Part shown: positions 30,501 through 35,023 of the stretch, in pieces | Numbering within the stretch: position 1 is the stretch's first letter | Layout of the letters: each line of letters opens with the position of its first letter | Source of the DNA: Terebella lapidaria | Taxonomy: Eukaryota; Annelida; Polychaeta; Terebellida; Terebellidae | Length of the DNA stretch: 64,000 bases | Direction: 5' to 3' | Assembly: GCA_949152475.1 (NCBI GenBank) | Contig: OX424567.1 | Location: 21,477,402-21,541,401, forward strand | Notes under the pieces: model-generated | Told to the model about the DNA's origin: nothing | What the model saw: only the letters and a program-made list of their open reading frames with translations | Databases searched by the model: none | Made by a program: the position numbers and the translations under genes

Positions 30501-30968
30501 ATGTCTGTTCTGCACAGCTGTTTGGCAGTATTTGCAGGGGTCGATGATTGAGGACAGGGTCGATGATTAGGTACCCTGACGCTAGCTGACAGAGACAGCC
30601 ACTCGACGTTTACAGATTGATCAAGTTTTAACCAAAATGTTCATCACTGAGGAATTTGGACCCTACTTGATATATCACGATACAATAGCAATGATGGCAA
30701 ACAGTAACACGGTCATGCACTCAGTGAGTGAGTGACTGCATGTCGGTACAATCACCAATGTGTCAAATGGTCACAATACACAACAGCATGTTATGACATA
30801 TCTCTATTTTACAGCTAAAGTATCGCAAAATCATTATCAGTGTGATATACAGGGATTGAATATAACATGTAGGAGTGATATTTGATGCAGAATATGAAGA
30901 TTTAGTCAATAAACATCAAAGAAACAAAAAGTGACAAGAGAACATGCGCCTTTACCAGACGACGCCAT
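3594..30968 (-). CDS. EIF4B: Eukaryotic translation initiation factor 4B (17 coding exons, 667 aa)
   Basis: eIF4B is an RNA-binding cofactor that stimulates the eIF4A helicase during 43S recruitment in the cytoplasm. Coding exons in transcript order: 30956-30968, 29560-29748, 29129-29328, 28854-28961, 28668-28716, 21957-22058, 21705-21792, 21336-21442, 20998-21103, 20715-20758, 6304-6532, 5938-6074, 5524-5669, 5037-5198, 4485-4575, 4008-4165, 3594-3668. They sum to 2004 nt with phase kept throughout. The start is MASSGKKKGKKG. An RRM follows, with RNP2 AYLGNL and RNP1 KGFGYAEF split over exons 3-5, introduced by the family motif LPTAPRAARGP. Exons 6-9 form the Asp-Arg-Tyr-Gly-rich region. Exon 11 has RPKLNL and AKPVDTAAREREIE, and two PPKEN-W-KR motifs follow. 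Exon 16 adds an RG-rich patch. Human eIF4B is 611 aa. Introns 5 and 10 hold a DIRS and a Gypsy element, both in the gene's orientation. Confidence 0.96.
5893..5910 (+). repeat. G18 homopolymer tract in an EIF4B intron
   Basis: Eighteen consecutive G on plus (C18 in the transcript) lie about 27 nt downstream of the exon 12 donor (exon edge 5938). Such tracts vary in length and can form G-quadruplex on the template strand. I claim no function. Confidence 0.9.
6695..7429 (-). repeat. 3' LTR of the Gypsy element (735 bp)
   Basis: Begins TGTAAAGTTATTGACTACC and ends ATCGCCACA on plus. It matches 19951-20685 without a visible difference. It contains TATATATAATACACC on plus, whose complement gives a TATA-like element for element-sense transcription. 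It is preceded by the TATA target-site copy at 6691-6694. Confidence 0.97.
7432..7443 (-). promoter_or_regulatory. Polypurine tract next to the 3' LTR
   Basis: Element-sense sequence TAAGAAGGGGGT followed by AA abuts the 3' LTR edge at 7429. This is the position and composition of the plus-strand primer site in LTR retrotransposons. An identical 12-mer occurs at 12598-12609. Confidence 0.85.
7955..11401 (-). CDS. Third ORF of the Gypsy element: zinc-finger and coiled-coil protein of unknown function (~1,148 aa)
   Basis: A continuous frame from an ATG at 11401, downstream of pol on the element's coding strand. In approximate residues it has: an acidic, Ser-rich N-terminus (1-200); a basic stretch with a run of lysines (about 205-262); Gly/Ser/Pro/Lys-rich disorder to about 350; two C2H2-like units, C-x2-C-x28-H-x4-H (about 503-540) and C-x2-C-x18-H-x4-H (about 549-576); more low-complexity sequence; and a coiled coil around 989-1016 before a Pro-rich tail. 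I see no signal peptide or transmembrane segment, so it does not look like an envelope. The lysine run could serve nuclear entry and the fingers could bind nucleic acid; both are inference. It resembles no standard Gypsy product I recognise. Confidence 0.85.
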   Translation of the reverse strand: MSESSDGWGGDEGREEGSLERGNSYSRPQSRPEEDDREDIPRGAYVGSEESSSSSGSYSGTESESEVAEDRPAESDSATAGAELLLDPSTFSRMEEVMDCGGAGLASVDIELHPSSEMLASLGPDESTRAETRPDGRSRPDTGSAENSSVSAPAESGPHDQKAPGTWAEQVDAAEEAASQAPPQEQESGSKETENRDDGFTSPVSRRTRRRAREIAQKQWRAQQELEAAERGQSEAGSDPDPASSPPKKKKKKRPHRKKKSGGPSPQAGSKSGGPKPLAPKPGGQKGSSAKPGVAKTPNPSGSGAGGASAGSGPGAGGSCKRVPIQAPKGTSSSSSSGTKKPTGAAEVGSSPVDRGRPVPKEGDLRLELLRKRAEQDGVHLSDAALEAGARAFVAQQQRAAPPRGKSVPRQTRSENRSGAAKKKKRSSSEQPSIQRLRAEMGPELPGVRQGHMFLPRYGRDPQGRRTAAAGAAADTPFTRPRPLTDEERVGLPPETEEGVICQLCPESLDGYEDPHRALNRDRRYPTYDHLSRHIAGYHYPWMQMFVCKRCYSGTPQQRYFASLEALNDHRSGAHRGEGLHIVGNEVGPVFNYGYIPPRVASFMTTSGTANHRFFHWGPWRFAQRIMDDAWKQSGVVSAGSSYTARLTATMGQTPAEFQAAEAARTAAEAVREPPVIQAGEERHRVTMIVSEMPQIAAKTRVATPKPRPQPKTQGKSSSAGKTPAGTTPLQSPGALTQEDYPGLLEVTVPAGPSEGRVVADTSASSSTASAVPPRTPRVTPSVASSSGRAVPLTRSASASSLVVEGTSAGWQSTASLDLDPLDATADVRRRLGPTTASVYETFRESVGQAVGHRRDGMDRIPGDPALVNLPVPRAIRDLGSAGVAALVRAREEHPWDHPQRGRLTRAAEYLVAEMDSSLDRFSRCRAEASRVACDLAYDQGLMEGTRRSLESHRTLSAVIERRAFDQGRTAALAEQSGASAPAPEVAARMEHLEAENEQLRRRLDEAEAARTRLIQGVDDPESSALNQAALRRADAALELAIYPYLVQVWGEQTAGPQRTRDTVEMFRAIADLGATSLPASVVMAPSGPGLQGSPQKPVQAPPGLPHPPVQPAFTMPAPLLPRRRDPSPPPDPKTGGTDEEPMTTEEG
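11405..13313 (-). other. Non-coding gap between pol and the third ORF of the Gypsy element
   Basis: About 1.9 kb with no long frame beyond pol overlap. The half near pol (about 12400-13300) is dense in GCGGAC, CCGGAC and TCCGGA words like those in the LTR. The half near the third ORF is more AT-rich. It includes a 12-bp copy of the polypurine tract at 12598-12609. It may hold a promoter or a splice acceptor for the third ORF, but I could not identify one with confidence. Confidence 0.7.
12598..12609 (-). promoter_or_regulatory. Internal copy of the polypurine tract
   Basis: The plus-strand 12-mer ACCCCCTTCTTA is identical to the one beside the 3' LTR at 7432-7443. It lies about 58% of the way through the element in its own direction. 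Central polypurine tracts that prime a second plus-strand start are known in lentiviruses and Ty1. Use here is inference from identity and position. Confidence 0.5.
13314..17909 (-). CDS. pol: Gypsy pol: protease, reverse transcriptase, RNase H, integrase
   Basis: One open frame of about 1,531 codons whose first hundred or so overlap gag. Domains by residue: aspartic protease with a DSG centre near 192; reverse transcriptase about 480-650 with YIDD near 625; RNase H from about 770; a Ser/Asp-rich linker about 905-1000; integrase zinc-binding region about 1100-1140; and the integrase core about 1160-1265 with D, D-35-E spacing, followed by a GPY/F-like module. RNase H before integrase is the Ty3/Gypsy order. 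Relative to gag the frame is -1, so expression by ribosomal frameshifting, as many relatives use, is likely. The frame looks whole. Confidence 0.95.
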   Translation of the reverse strand: MRHRGIRPRRRADDCALRRARSSGSRRMLRVHLRTSSEPSLLLLRKAGTLLAEVSRVVGTPAVARIPGSSPWPATEEFLPVWSSGTAESEPAAGKLDPDVVATNTASGDSCSVANDAAPPADEQDGPQVDMTSPEVVLGDQSSSSAAEADGEDSVDEPSACERYRPTCALVRDPCWYLPLSFGREPVRFLVDSGSEVTLVAAGTFRKEPALRNLELRDPGPYKLYGAGDNRIRIHGIIDLPITLGDKVYLTEAIVADIGAARIIGMNFLRVHRVIANFSAGEFRMGEDTHFLFRSGPMHSFQMRTSRTVVVPPMSEMIIETRPRRPRMPLDGRPCIVQPVSSFAAGTGLVLGGALVMSNPRAMPILVVNPTDAPIVLKRGCIAATAIPAASSRVIPDDPVCRAACATAAAGDDPFTLPDHLESRVPKDRLDEEQRQALRRLLRQYADVFMGPDGAVGKTDVAKHRIDLVDERPLKQRLRRAAIVHQEVIDQEVQKMLDLDIIEPSDSPWASPVVMVKKKDGSWRFCVDYRKLNDATRKDSYPLPHIEDTFDALAGSHYFCALDLASGYWQVEMEESDRAKTAFVTKNGLYQFKVMPFGLCNAPATFERLMEMVLKGFLWKRCMVYIDDVVVYGRSFEETLTNLQMVLHRIRGAGLKLKPSKCELFAQEILYLGFMVTGTGVRPDPAKVAAVQKWPPPCNVADVRSFLGFASYHRRFIRGFAEIARPLTILTEKGADFVWSAEQANAFSGLRQALVVAPVLRHPRPDCEFILDTDASNFALGGVLSQIVDGQERVVAYASVALSRSQMNYCTTHRELLAVVTMTKRFRHYLLGRHFRLRTDHSSLRWLLNYSEADGLVARWLVKLQEYDMQIEHRAGKLHGNADGLSRCHKCKNPGCAGMAPFQQAADSSSDSELDVPGRPQAAAPSNNTAAGASRAHLRARTRRYRRGRPAYEAEVRLSSSESSSSPAVYSSWVPSSSGESEYERSLPPVVMAAAAQPDATDEEPNYLGGYSPAQIAAAQRADRALAPVITALEAGQKPSKDERKTYREETLSLVSQWERLSLRDGLLYRRYEPPTPLPPIWQLVLPAELRKEVLHQLHDLRVTGHLGIRRTVHRLQQRFHWPGSGLDVQRWCAACPRCQARKGVPTPGRHPLTTVKAGAPFDRIALDILDTHRVTPRGFRYILVISDYFTKYTDAYPLRRQTADEVARLLVNRWVVYHGVPKQVHSDQGTQFESNLFRNLAQMLGSTKVRTTPYRPQSDGQVERFNRSVLNMLAAFVNDRANDWDDHLPYVLMAYRSSVHSSTGVTPHAMLYGRELNLPVDIMYPTAAETGAVPQCGPEYVEWIRRALANAHDFARARLDKSALRQKRGYDAHAKGRPAFAEGDKVRYYYPPLKQGNKFAKPWIGPFTVLKQVTDVDYRIRRDSDPDRVLVVHIDNLKKYEGPLVMDPLIQDAEPDDAPVWDPSGQHPRTPDERVRRMVGLPDLSDPSDDGLGGYQPDDGDPQVPPLPPVPADDGRPRRKPRAPARYGWE
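17621..19837 (-). CDS. gag: Gypsy gag with one CCHC zinc knuckle
   Basis: I take the ATG at 19837 (MTKEKDKAK), because the frame further upstream runs into the primer-binding region and lacks an ATG there. That gives about 738 aa: a charged N-terminus, a long Pro/Ser/Gly-rich disordered part, a capsid-like helical region (around YEGWSQPEAGHVLAGSL), and a C-terminal knuckle CYFCGKQGHFWLKC of C-x2-C-x4-H-x4-C type about 55 residues from the end. It overlaps pol by about 290 nt. It would form the particle that packages element RNA. Confidence 0.92.
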   Translation of the reverse strand: MTKEKDKAKDKADEPKGRDKGGNVADHTRSRDSHRETSPDDSGGRKERAETSVDKTPSAETTPASLAPSSDVGSSPAGPQQELPSRPDLDVLGAVGGAGNGSTPRPPVPRTDPWQSAPFHKTPSSVRNRAPMHAGPSGRADQSYQMPHPAGWTPSRASGMGSGRSAPGSVVDQLTDALGELAPLGRYDRARSPHQGRSDRRNRSPSPLSQGNSGPLTERERWLISEALVLFKRNQLHSSVDPSVTLSPGMSGPVAPPQVLPSPQAPVAPAMGPAPAPRLGGTTLATASTVPTVGAQAAWSTYPGTYSVSDGQWQQAASAPSFAAPSGAYPVGSMGAPPAPSQSGFSAGMIPAANVSFPAPMSAASMFAPADSAAGAGSARNLPQYTDDPGAGTARRARSKRDDGPDHSSWRKRFNGDNADLEDYLLQVWRTAVYEGWSQPEAGHVLAGSLEGKALRVMPCLLVGTVTFGEVARQLRLLFPPTTNRRQSEREFKARIRQPTESVTDYAYSLRILGRRAFPDMDSRRFETMLIDQFIDGQPYHLAYGLATHEKRSMEEAIDSALALEMAVRPRQLPPASAPAPAVPAQVATPPPVKASQVTPWQDPVVREPAREPTQQWVSAPAPSTGAPAHAAPVAAPRSPSDECDIEEYDLGAAQMIAHCAGLEAPGAAECCAFTSGPAQNRPCYFCGKQGHFWLKCPELLERLRSRGYQGALPGPQRRNSFRSGPPGQQNRNPRQGN
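19933..19950 (-). promoter_or_regulatory. Primer binding site region of the Gypsy element
   Basis: Next to the inner edge of the 5' LTR, the element-sense sequence starts T then TGGTGCCGTGACCAG. TGG is complementary to the CCA end of a tRNA, as expected for a minus-strand primer site. I could not identify the tRNA without a tRNA set from the same genome. Confidence 0.65.
19951..20685 (-). repeat. 5' LTR of the Gypsy element (735 bp)
   Basis: Same length, ends and sequence as 6695-7429, with no difference seen. It is followed by TATA at 20686-20689, the second target-site copy. Its outer edge is only 29 bp from the donor side of EIF4B exon 10. Confidence 0.97.
20715..20758 (-). other. EIF4B: 44-nt EIF4B exon 10 (too short for ORF detection)
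   Basis: Bounded by TAG at the acceptor and GTGAAT at the donor, it encodes about RPMQRDFPDRSSDNL between the Asp/Arg-rich region and exon 11. Exon 9 ends with two carried bases and exon 11 needs one. This 44-nt exon makes that conversion, and without it the frame breaks. Support is therefore phase plus splice sites rather than homology. Confidence 0.85.
22162..22329. repeat. DIRS inverted terminal repeat, left copy (168 bp)
   Basis: Reverse complement of 28312-28479 with no difference seen. It starts CTAAACTACTACATGCTCC and ends CTTTTCTGTCC. A further 54 bp (22108-22161) outside it belongs to the element, since it is matched in the internal complementary region. Confidence 0.95.
22392..22495. 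repeat. DIRS internal complementary region
   Basis: Bases 22392-22458 are the reverse complement of the left outer end 22108-22174 (67 bp). Bases 22452-22495 are the reverse complement of the right outer end 28459-28502 (44 bp). The halves overlap by seven bases. In the DIRS model this region templates the joining of the two ends into a circle. Confidence 0.93.
22794..25655 (-). CDS. DIRS tyrosine recombinase frame
   Basis: An open frame of about 953 codons. Its first part merely overlaps the RT frame and is low-complexity. The genuine domain is about the last 400 codons (roughly 24000-22794), with the catalytic arginine in ASGRRRSD, the HQIRH segment and a W...Y pair near the C-terminus, as in phage-type integrases. 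It would integrate the circular DNA copy. Confidence 0.9.
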   Translation of the reverse strand: MGEVRSHLQMGGWKTTDQTQSVVLPCARRSGKVSASAARGAAVATETCDRGGQGRERILFSHLPSAEKDRRVASRFRSVKPQQIPDHTQVQDGVGAFRPESSVQGEVGSQYRRQGRVLTCANTPSRSAIPQVRLRGCGVSVQGTSLWSSHRPLRVHPYRKDDGSQVSIGWNSIPPLYRRLVNHSRLPVSGYRAIRVRPQVGDQPRLDPQLGEVSSVPDTEVRVCRGRLRSRARSSSSSAEESSQGDCGDGGRADAVVDHSSTVSVHHRSVGVDGETGAVRQVLPQTHSMVSSVAMADPHRSTRPSRIGGRSCSGSNALVAGPSESFPRDATRGVSARSDILHRCVRIGLGSSYGRARTLCCVEHEREGVAHQCPRAASGETCVRDLGASESPRDEVVGLHRQQHSSGAHKQTRWNSVESALFGGRVSDQVCLQVPSVYQGEAPAGSQECPSGRSVETGQDHRHGVESTSGGVSARLSGVRDTEHRPVRNLSESQAPGLLLTSARERGTGCGRDVSVVGRDVRVCVPANSVPNRSAAQSSQVSVRDSVGGAMLADAGVVPPATVPPDRCTTGSPDRGQVAEATGAGYISRFRPRAQITRLEATERSFQEAGFSQQVSVHLARKNRRSSSKTYEAKWRVFVRWCNGRRIDPLSAPLNAVLDFLCYLFDRLNLKPTTIEGYRSMLGPVFRARGIDLTNNRILADLLASFRTQRPRGVPTLPDWDMAFVLYCLTKAPWEPLKEVSLQRLTLKTFLLVMLASGRRRSDVAAIDVSRVAFGADGSVSLYPVRDFMPKTRAAVEGGKAFSPIVIPSLGGYVGRNEPDALLCPVRALKIYIDRTRSIRKDRKRLFISYQPNRATDISTATLSRWVKVVVRTVYAESGADDRVTYKISSHQIRHISMSLAARSNIPLEYIVRAGMWTNSTTFIGFYLSNAAELQDQSSRFRLGPLVVAQAVV
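23693..26290 (-). CDS. DIRS reverse transcriptase / RNase H frame
   Basis: An open frame of about 865 codons overlapping both neighbours. The RT part has FDLSNLNKF, IDVKDAYLHV, LPFGVATAPYVF and HYIDDW. RNase H follows with FFTDAS, HINVLELRA and FTDNSTVVAHI. The C-terminal DLFAT...YAYPP...WP-Q-W region is typical of DIRS-like RT proteins. I see no convincing ATG at the 5' edge, so it may be reached by read-through or another mechanism the family uses. Confidence 0.92.
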   Translation of the reverse strand: MWTRRIWRRGVALTFMQHSASWPEWSMLLSVTVRTWAHNWISPCVMPISVCLTCPLRTSLSYVGGRCSQAIPTPTSLDRIFPSCGNISGMRLWPRLCLGSRRGLGQARRPRVRSLPSLRHHMHPLLRSRPFVGRSLPLPGGMASAEAKGVNASRAKGKLLVRSDSLRESVGSVEGSVLSEFDLPQPGPVGGRLAQFVQNWSDLASSDKSVVAWVKFGLTFRWEAGKPPIRPKAWFFPVPGDREKFQLLQHEVQQLLQKRAIEVVKDERGFYSLIFLVPKKTGGWRPVFDLSNLNKFLIIPRFKMESALSVQKALSKGKWAVSIDVKDAYLHVPIHPADRRYLKFAFEGAVYQFRVLPFGVATAPYVFTRIVRTMAARFRSVGIQFHHYIDDWLIIADSPSQAIEQSGFVLRLATSLGWIPNWAKSHLSPTQRFEYVGVDYDLERGVALPPRKRVLKAIAAMEVALTQSSITARQFLSIIGLLASMEKQVPFGRCFLRPIQWCLALQWRILTDRLDQVVSVDDRAREAMHWWRDHRNLFRGMPLAEYLPDRTFFTDASELAWGAHMDEHELSAVWNTSERALHINVLELRAVRRAFEIWGPQSPPGTKWLVFTDNSTVVAHINKQGGTRSSQLCLEAECLIRFAFKYRLFIRARHLPGHRNVLADALSRPDKIIGTEWSLHPGVFRRVCQAFGTPNIDLFATSRNHKLPVYFSPLPESEALAVDAMSQSWDGMFGYAYPPTRFLTEVLHKVARSQCEILLVAPCWPMQAWFPLLLSLLIDVPRVLPIEDRLLKQPGRDIFHDSVHVLKLHVWRLPSDPSRRQGFLSRCPYISRERIGDPPLKRMRLNGEYSYVGVTEGALIRSLPL
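25800..27899 (-). CDS. DIRS gag-like protein with N-terminal cysteine pairs
   Basis: ATG at 27899, about 699 aa. Near the N-terminus are three Cys-x2-Cys pairs (CPKC, CFDC, CDLC), probably zinc-binding. A long Ser/Gly/Arg-rich middle and a helical region follow, and the C-terminus is Lys/Gly-rich. Position first in the element and the basic tail suit a gag role. Gag proteins of DIRS elements are poorly conserved, so the call rests mainly on position. Confidence 0.75.
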   Translation of the reverse strand: MTSQSSLGTGAMDERPCPKCLVNTLRGGEKHSVCFDCLDHGPVSMEDLRCDLCRFWRPSSFVQATAKYSEASLARRDALRLAEASAPQVRQSPMEVETPPVTAQIASGVSQPLGLTQDMVNAAVQSFFAQSLSSLQGPLLPGLSSLLGQGVPAGSSAAPSSQGELAPPAGKKSKSSKKKVSVLAKAKAAKEPHSTFVVPQSGPIEVEGSVVSSPGPSKKRKRASSKRRGAETTSIFDVAQASSDLSVGDDQASGFDRRGSLDGSFGSSVSRFEGGEFPLFGGEALDRSCDRESSLGGRAPGPRSGHDRAGGAGVVPQGHSSPVYADVSRRTGAIAEQAFPRPSFDVPLGSSRSSIGPVRSNDRGGRVEADQESSSSEDETSDQAGGSNFRWALESVARRMDLPIDAPGPSRGTGRFASAPVRRPIRLPVAPALVKSFDKINKGVMAKKDVARTESTFPTSRVRPESIDTYRTVESEGGHQTSVPVEDPNLHLLSRKQGTVWSAYVKKARLSHWQTLSHQLMGQLSLTDHLTTLVQEFVDEADLEEGSRANIHAALGVLAGVVHAAERDSAHLGAQLDLTMRDADLRLLDVSATDVAELRGRPLFSGYTYANLSRSDISVMREHLRDEAMAKALLGKSAGSGTGKKTKGQKPAQPQAPHAPASTQPPFRGAQPPPPRGDGKRGGKGGERFKGKGKASGKK
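28312..28479. repeat. DIRS inverted terminal repeat, right copy (168 bp)
   Basis: Exact reverse complement of 22162-22329 by eye. The outer 23 bp to 28502 also belong to the element, as shown by the internal complementary region. Confidence 0.95.
29976..30190. mobile_element. MITE with CCGTCCTAAATTCGCC-type inverted ends, copy 1
   Basis: A 215-bp foldback element in EIF4B intron 1. Its ends are CAAGCCATCCGTCCTAAATT and, on the other side, GAATTTAGGACGGATCGCTCT. TA flanks it on both sides (29974-29975 and 30191-30192). It is related to 41450-41669. TA duplication suggests mobilisation by a Tc1/mariner-like transposase. No coding capacity. Confidence 0.8.
30363..30585. mobile_element. MITE with CTAGCGTCAG inverted ends
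   Basis: A 223-bp element in EIF4B intron 1. The first 30 bp (CTAGCGTCAGAGTACC...CGACCCT) recur as reverse complement at the end with about one mismatch. An inner GACCCCTGCAAA / TTTGCAGGGGTC pair extends the hairpin. No clear target duplication and no coding capacity. Confidence 0.8.
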
Positions 30969-32420
30969 CTTGGATTTGGCCGGCAATTATAAGAACGGAT
31001 TGAATAAATAAATCCATAAAATAGTATATATTCTATACAAAATATCTTTGTAATATTATTAAGAGTATCATTTGTAAAACAAAAGAAAAATATGTGTTAT
31101 TCCCAAATGCTCCACACCAATATTTGATATAGATCTACTAATTTGAAGGGCCGCGGTGAAATACGGAAGCCCGTCAGTGTCACATGTAAAAATATTTTCA
31201 TCTGGGGCCCTGGGGCCGCGCATTATAGATCTCGACTTTAGGCTTATGCATCGTGACTCGTGTAGTTACATGTAACGATTTGGGGTGTTTAGGTTGTTTC
31301 TCCATCTTTCTGACTGTGTTTTCTCGGTTTTAACTGTCATATCTGCTTCCGAACATATTTAAATTTGGAGACATAAGCAAATCCACAGCAGGCATAATTC
31401 TCAGAGAAGAGAAGACCATTGAAGACTTATCCACATTTTGACGGGTTTTTAGGCCCTATTTTCCTGAGTAAGCTCCTGGAGTGGTTTAAAACTCCTATAT
31501 GGAGTCACTTCTATAGGCCTGGGGATTATGTGGCCTACAGGAAGTCATCCTCCACATGTAGGCCTACTCGACATCACCTCTGCAAACATGACTGAGAAGT
31601 CACCGCTCACTGACCCATGGTGGCATGCTGTCTCGATGGGTTTACCCCATTGGCTGCAGGATTAAGTTCTTCGGATCGTGACGCGAAATTTTATTGGTCA
31701 ACACAAACTGACCATTGCCTGTGCTCATTTTTGACGGCCACTGCCAGGAAAAAGAGGGAATAATCCAGTGAAACCTCCCATTTGTTCCTCTGTAATTATA
31801 GATCTGCTTTGCGTTCTAATGCGCTCGAAAATTCGTTGATATATAATATCAGGAGTTTACTGTATTGGTTTGTTGATTCCATGATGGGTTTTTACCAATA
31901 CTATGATAAAACATTTGCCATTGCTGTAGGTTGTAAGGTTTCTCTTTGGTGCAATATGGAAATATTGTGTGCCGGCAGTGAAAGAGGAGCTTCCCAGTTG
32001 ATAGCTATAGCTATAGGCAGTGTGCTAACTATGAAAATAAGCGCGGTCTTATGCAGCTCAAGAAGTGACTTGATCCATGCATGCAAGACGGGCTAGCTAG
32101 CTCTGATCAAGGCCTCCACTTCAGCATATCGTACATGTAAAGTATGCCTCCGCTGCTTTCCAGCAATGAAGCATGGACTTTGCCGCCGGATATGGAGCTT
32201 TGAACGGCTATGGTCCATTCATTATGGTGGTCTTTGGGGAAAGAAATAGTACTGGCATTGCGCTAGGAATGTCATTCCCTGTCATTTCATTTGGTAAGTA
32301 TGATTTCATTTGGTATGTATAATTCCATGAGAACATTCAACATATAAAACTGCAAGTTGATCAAGTTGAATGCCTTCTGAAATATTTCTGCTGTTCACAT
32401 TTTACAAATATTGGACAGAT
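30969..32420. other. Shared upstream region of EIF4B and HUS1
   Basis: About 1.45 kb between divergent start codons. A GC-richer block at about 31140-31225 (GGGCCGCGG, GGGGCCGCGC) could mark a common promoter. The EIF4B start sits in CAAGATGGCG. No TATA box stands out for either gene. Short frames here have no homology. First non-coding exons of HUS1 may lie here but I cannot place them. Confidence 0.5.
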
Positions 32421-34571
32421 ATGAGATTTCGCGGAAAATTAGTTGACATTGCATGCATCCAGCATTTCAGCCGTATGTTGCATTTGTATCCATTATGAAC
32501 CTATTTTCCAGTAAATAAATTTGGTTTCCTAATTTCCAAAGTGTTTGTGCAAAATTAATGTCGTGTTTCATGCTGTTATCCGTGGTAAAATATAAATGGG
32601 CGATAATAGGGTTTCGTTTGTGAACTGCGCTTTTTCAATTTCGACTGTCAAAATAATGCCATGTGAATCCCATGTAGATAGTGTTTGCTTTCATACATTT
32701 TGTATCCAAACAGGCGTGGTTGGTACAGTATCCAAACTCGCCAAGATATGCACGCTACGACTGACAGAGAACAAGCTATTCTTCATCCTTTCTGAACGCG
32801 TCACGAATGGCGGAGTCAGCATCTGGTGTGAGCTCGTACAGGTTAGGATTTACGAAGAATGAACACTACGTGCTTGGATTGACTTGCAATTGCAGGATAT
32901 GAATTAGTTGAAAATTCCATATGTACTCAATTTGTAACATAATCTTGATCTATATGACCATAATTGAACAAATAAACTATTAAATGATTGCACAAATAGG
33001 CGAACAAATATTAATCATTAAAGTAATGAAAAAATATCAGTAAATAAATATTGAATATGTTTGTATTTTGCAGGGACATTTTTTCAACGAGTACAATATT
33101 GATGGGGTCAGTCAAGAAGCCAATGAAATCTTCTTGGAGTTGGCACCAGAAAATTTAGTGAAGTGTCTCAAAGCTGCACAGTCAGCAAAATCTGTAAAAA
33201 TAAAGCTGACCAAGAAGCACACACCATGCTTGACTTTTGAAGTTGAAATGGTTAGACTATATATTTTTGTGTATTGTGAAGTGCATTGAAGTCTTGATAG
33301 CATATGAGCTGAACCTACATGTTCATAATTTTATTTTCACCGATCGCTGGCATATCAAATTTCACCCCTATGAAATATATACATGTACAATGTTGTGTTG
33401 CATGTTTGTTTATCCAGCCTTCGTTGATAACGCAGTCCCGTGTGGTGACACACGATGTTCCCGTCTCTGTCATTCCTCGACGCCTTTGGGATGAATTTGA
33501 TGAACCAGAAATGCCTGACTTTGATGTGTGTATCTCAACGAAAATCTTGTTGTATGGTAATAAGTCCAAACATATTATGTTCATAGAGGTATTTGCGATA
33601 TTGCTTTTGTGTATGTCTCAGCTAAATTATGAGTTGTCATTATGTCATATTAATGAGTTCTATATCTCCATACTTTCAGGTTAGCATCTACATGCCATCC
33701 CTGAAATTACTGCGAAACGTCATAGATCGCATGAAGAATCTCAGTAATTTTGTGACAATCTCGGCCAATCAGGTTGGAGAGATGAAGGTCAAAGTGGAAA
33801 CCGATCAAGTCAACATTACCACACACTTCAAAGATCTGGAACATCCCAACTGGAGTGAGTAGTTCCTCAGTTCCTCTACTAGTATGTTTTTACGGTAGCC
33901 TCAAGAGTCGTCATGCTGCAAACAGTGAGAACTTAGATGTAAATGCATTTTCATCTCTGTTCTTTGAACCAAAGCCAAGCAGTGAACATGATTTAACAAA
34001 ATGTCTACCGATAATGAATATTTGACTTGATTTTGATGCACATTTTACTCCTCAGGTTCAAATGGTCTCGGATCTTCTCAAACACAGTCGAGTAACACCA
34101 AAGAACAGATGCTGCAGTTTGCCGAAGCTAGAATTGACATCCGCAAACTGTCACAGTTTTTGTCAGGCCAGCAAGTCAACCCCACCCGAGTCATTTGCAG
34201 TAAGCCAACACACGTGCCTTTCAAATACCAGTAGGGTCTCCTGTTTGCCTATTTTGCATTCATTTTCCTAACACATCGACATTTGCAGAATTAGGCTGGG
34301 TTTACAATTCCATCTGCAAGGCATTGCAATATTAACTTCAACTTTTTGCTGTCTGTACATGTATAATTGCATTTAGTTATTCCGTGCAATTTTCTTAAGT
34401 TACTTGAAGTTACGATTTTATTTTCCAAACAGCTGGTAAACTGTATAAAGCTATGTTCATAATTGCAATGTCTTTTCTGTGTTAGATATCGTGGAAGGAC
34501 GAGTGATCCACATCTTCCTGCTGCACGAAGACGTATCATTACAGTACTTTCTCCCTGCGGTTGCATTATGA
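32421..34571 (+). CDS. HUS1: HUS1 checkpoint clamp component (7 exons, 289 aa)
   Basis: HUS1 is one subunit of the 9-1-1 (RAD9-RAD1-HUS1) PCNA-like ring loaded at damaged DNA to activate ATR signalling in the nucleus. Exons: 32421-32472, 32714-32841, 33074-33250, 33418-33525, 33680-33854, 34056-34199, 34486-34571, totalling 870 nt with all phases closing. The start MRFRGKLVD matches the family's MKFRAKIVD. Other matches are KLAKICTLRLTENKLFFIL, NGGVSIWCEL, FFNEYNIDGVS, KIKLTKKHTPCLTFEVE, RVVTHDVPVSVIPRRLW, THFKDLEHPNW, DIRKLSQFLSGQQVNPTR and HEDVSLQYFLPA at the C-terminus. Length is close to the human protein (280 aa). It is divergent from EIF4B and convergent with HAT1. Confidence 0.97.
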
Positions 34572-34697
34572 CGTGTATATGCGACATGTGGGGAACTTGA
34601 GGGACAGTGTACATATAGTTCTGCAGTGGATACTCTTGGAGTAGTGTCTGTTGCTGATGATATGCAATGGTTCCTTGTTGATTGTTTCTTGATGTTC

Positions 34698-34703
34698 AAT
34701 AAA
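34698..34703 (+). terminator. HUS1: HUS1 polyadenylation signal AATAAA
   Basis: Canonical hexamer 127 nt past the stop codon, followed by a TTTGTGTATTGTTGTT-like T/G-rich stretch. This gives a short 3' UTR of about 150 nt. Confidence 0.75.
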
Positions 34704-35023
34704 TATATTTTGTGTATTGTTGTTCTTTTGGTTTTATCGGAGGAAAATGTCTGATGTCCATGCCCAAAATTTTAAGGATTGAAGTGTTTTAAAATTAGTC
34801 CAACCAGAATTTCTTACCTAAATTATTTTATTATTCATTCCTGGTGTAACTTAACTATGTAGTATAGCAACTACGACATAGTACCTTCATGTCATCGTAA
34901 ACTACCAGGTAATATGTGGTGCAAACTATGGGGATTGTATTCCCTGCTTCTTTCCAACACAAAGACAAACTTAGACAATTTTGGCACTAAGATCAGGTCA
35001 TAATTTTCGTCAAAATTGTGAGT

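Noticed and set aside
31782-32096. 104-codon frame upstream of HUS1
   Set aside because: No homology, no splice support, odd composition. Probably promoter or 5' UTR sequence.
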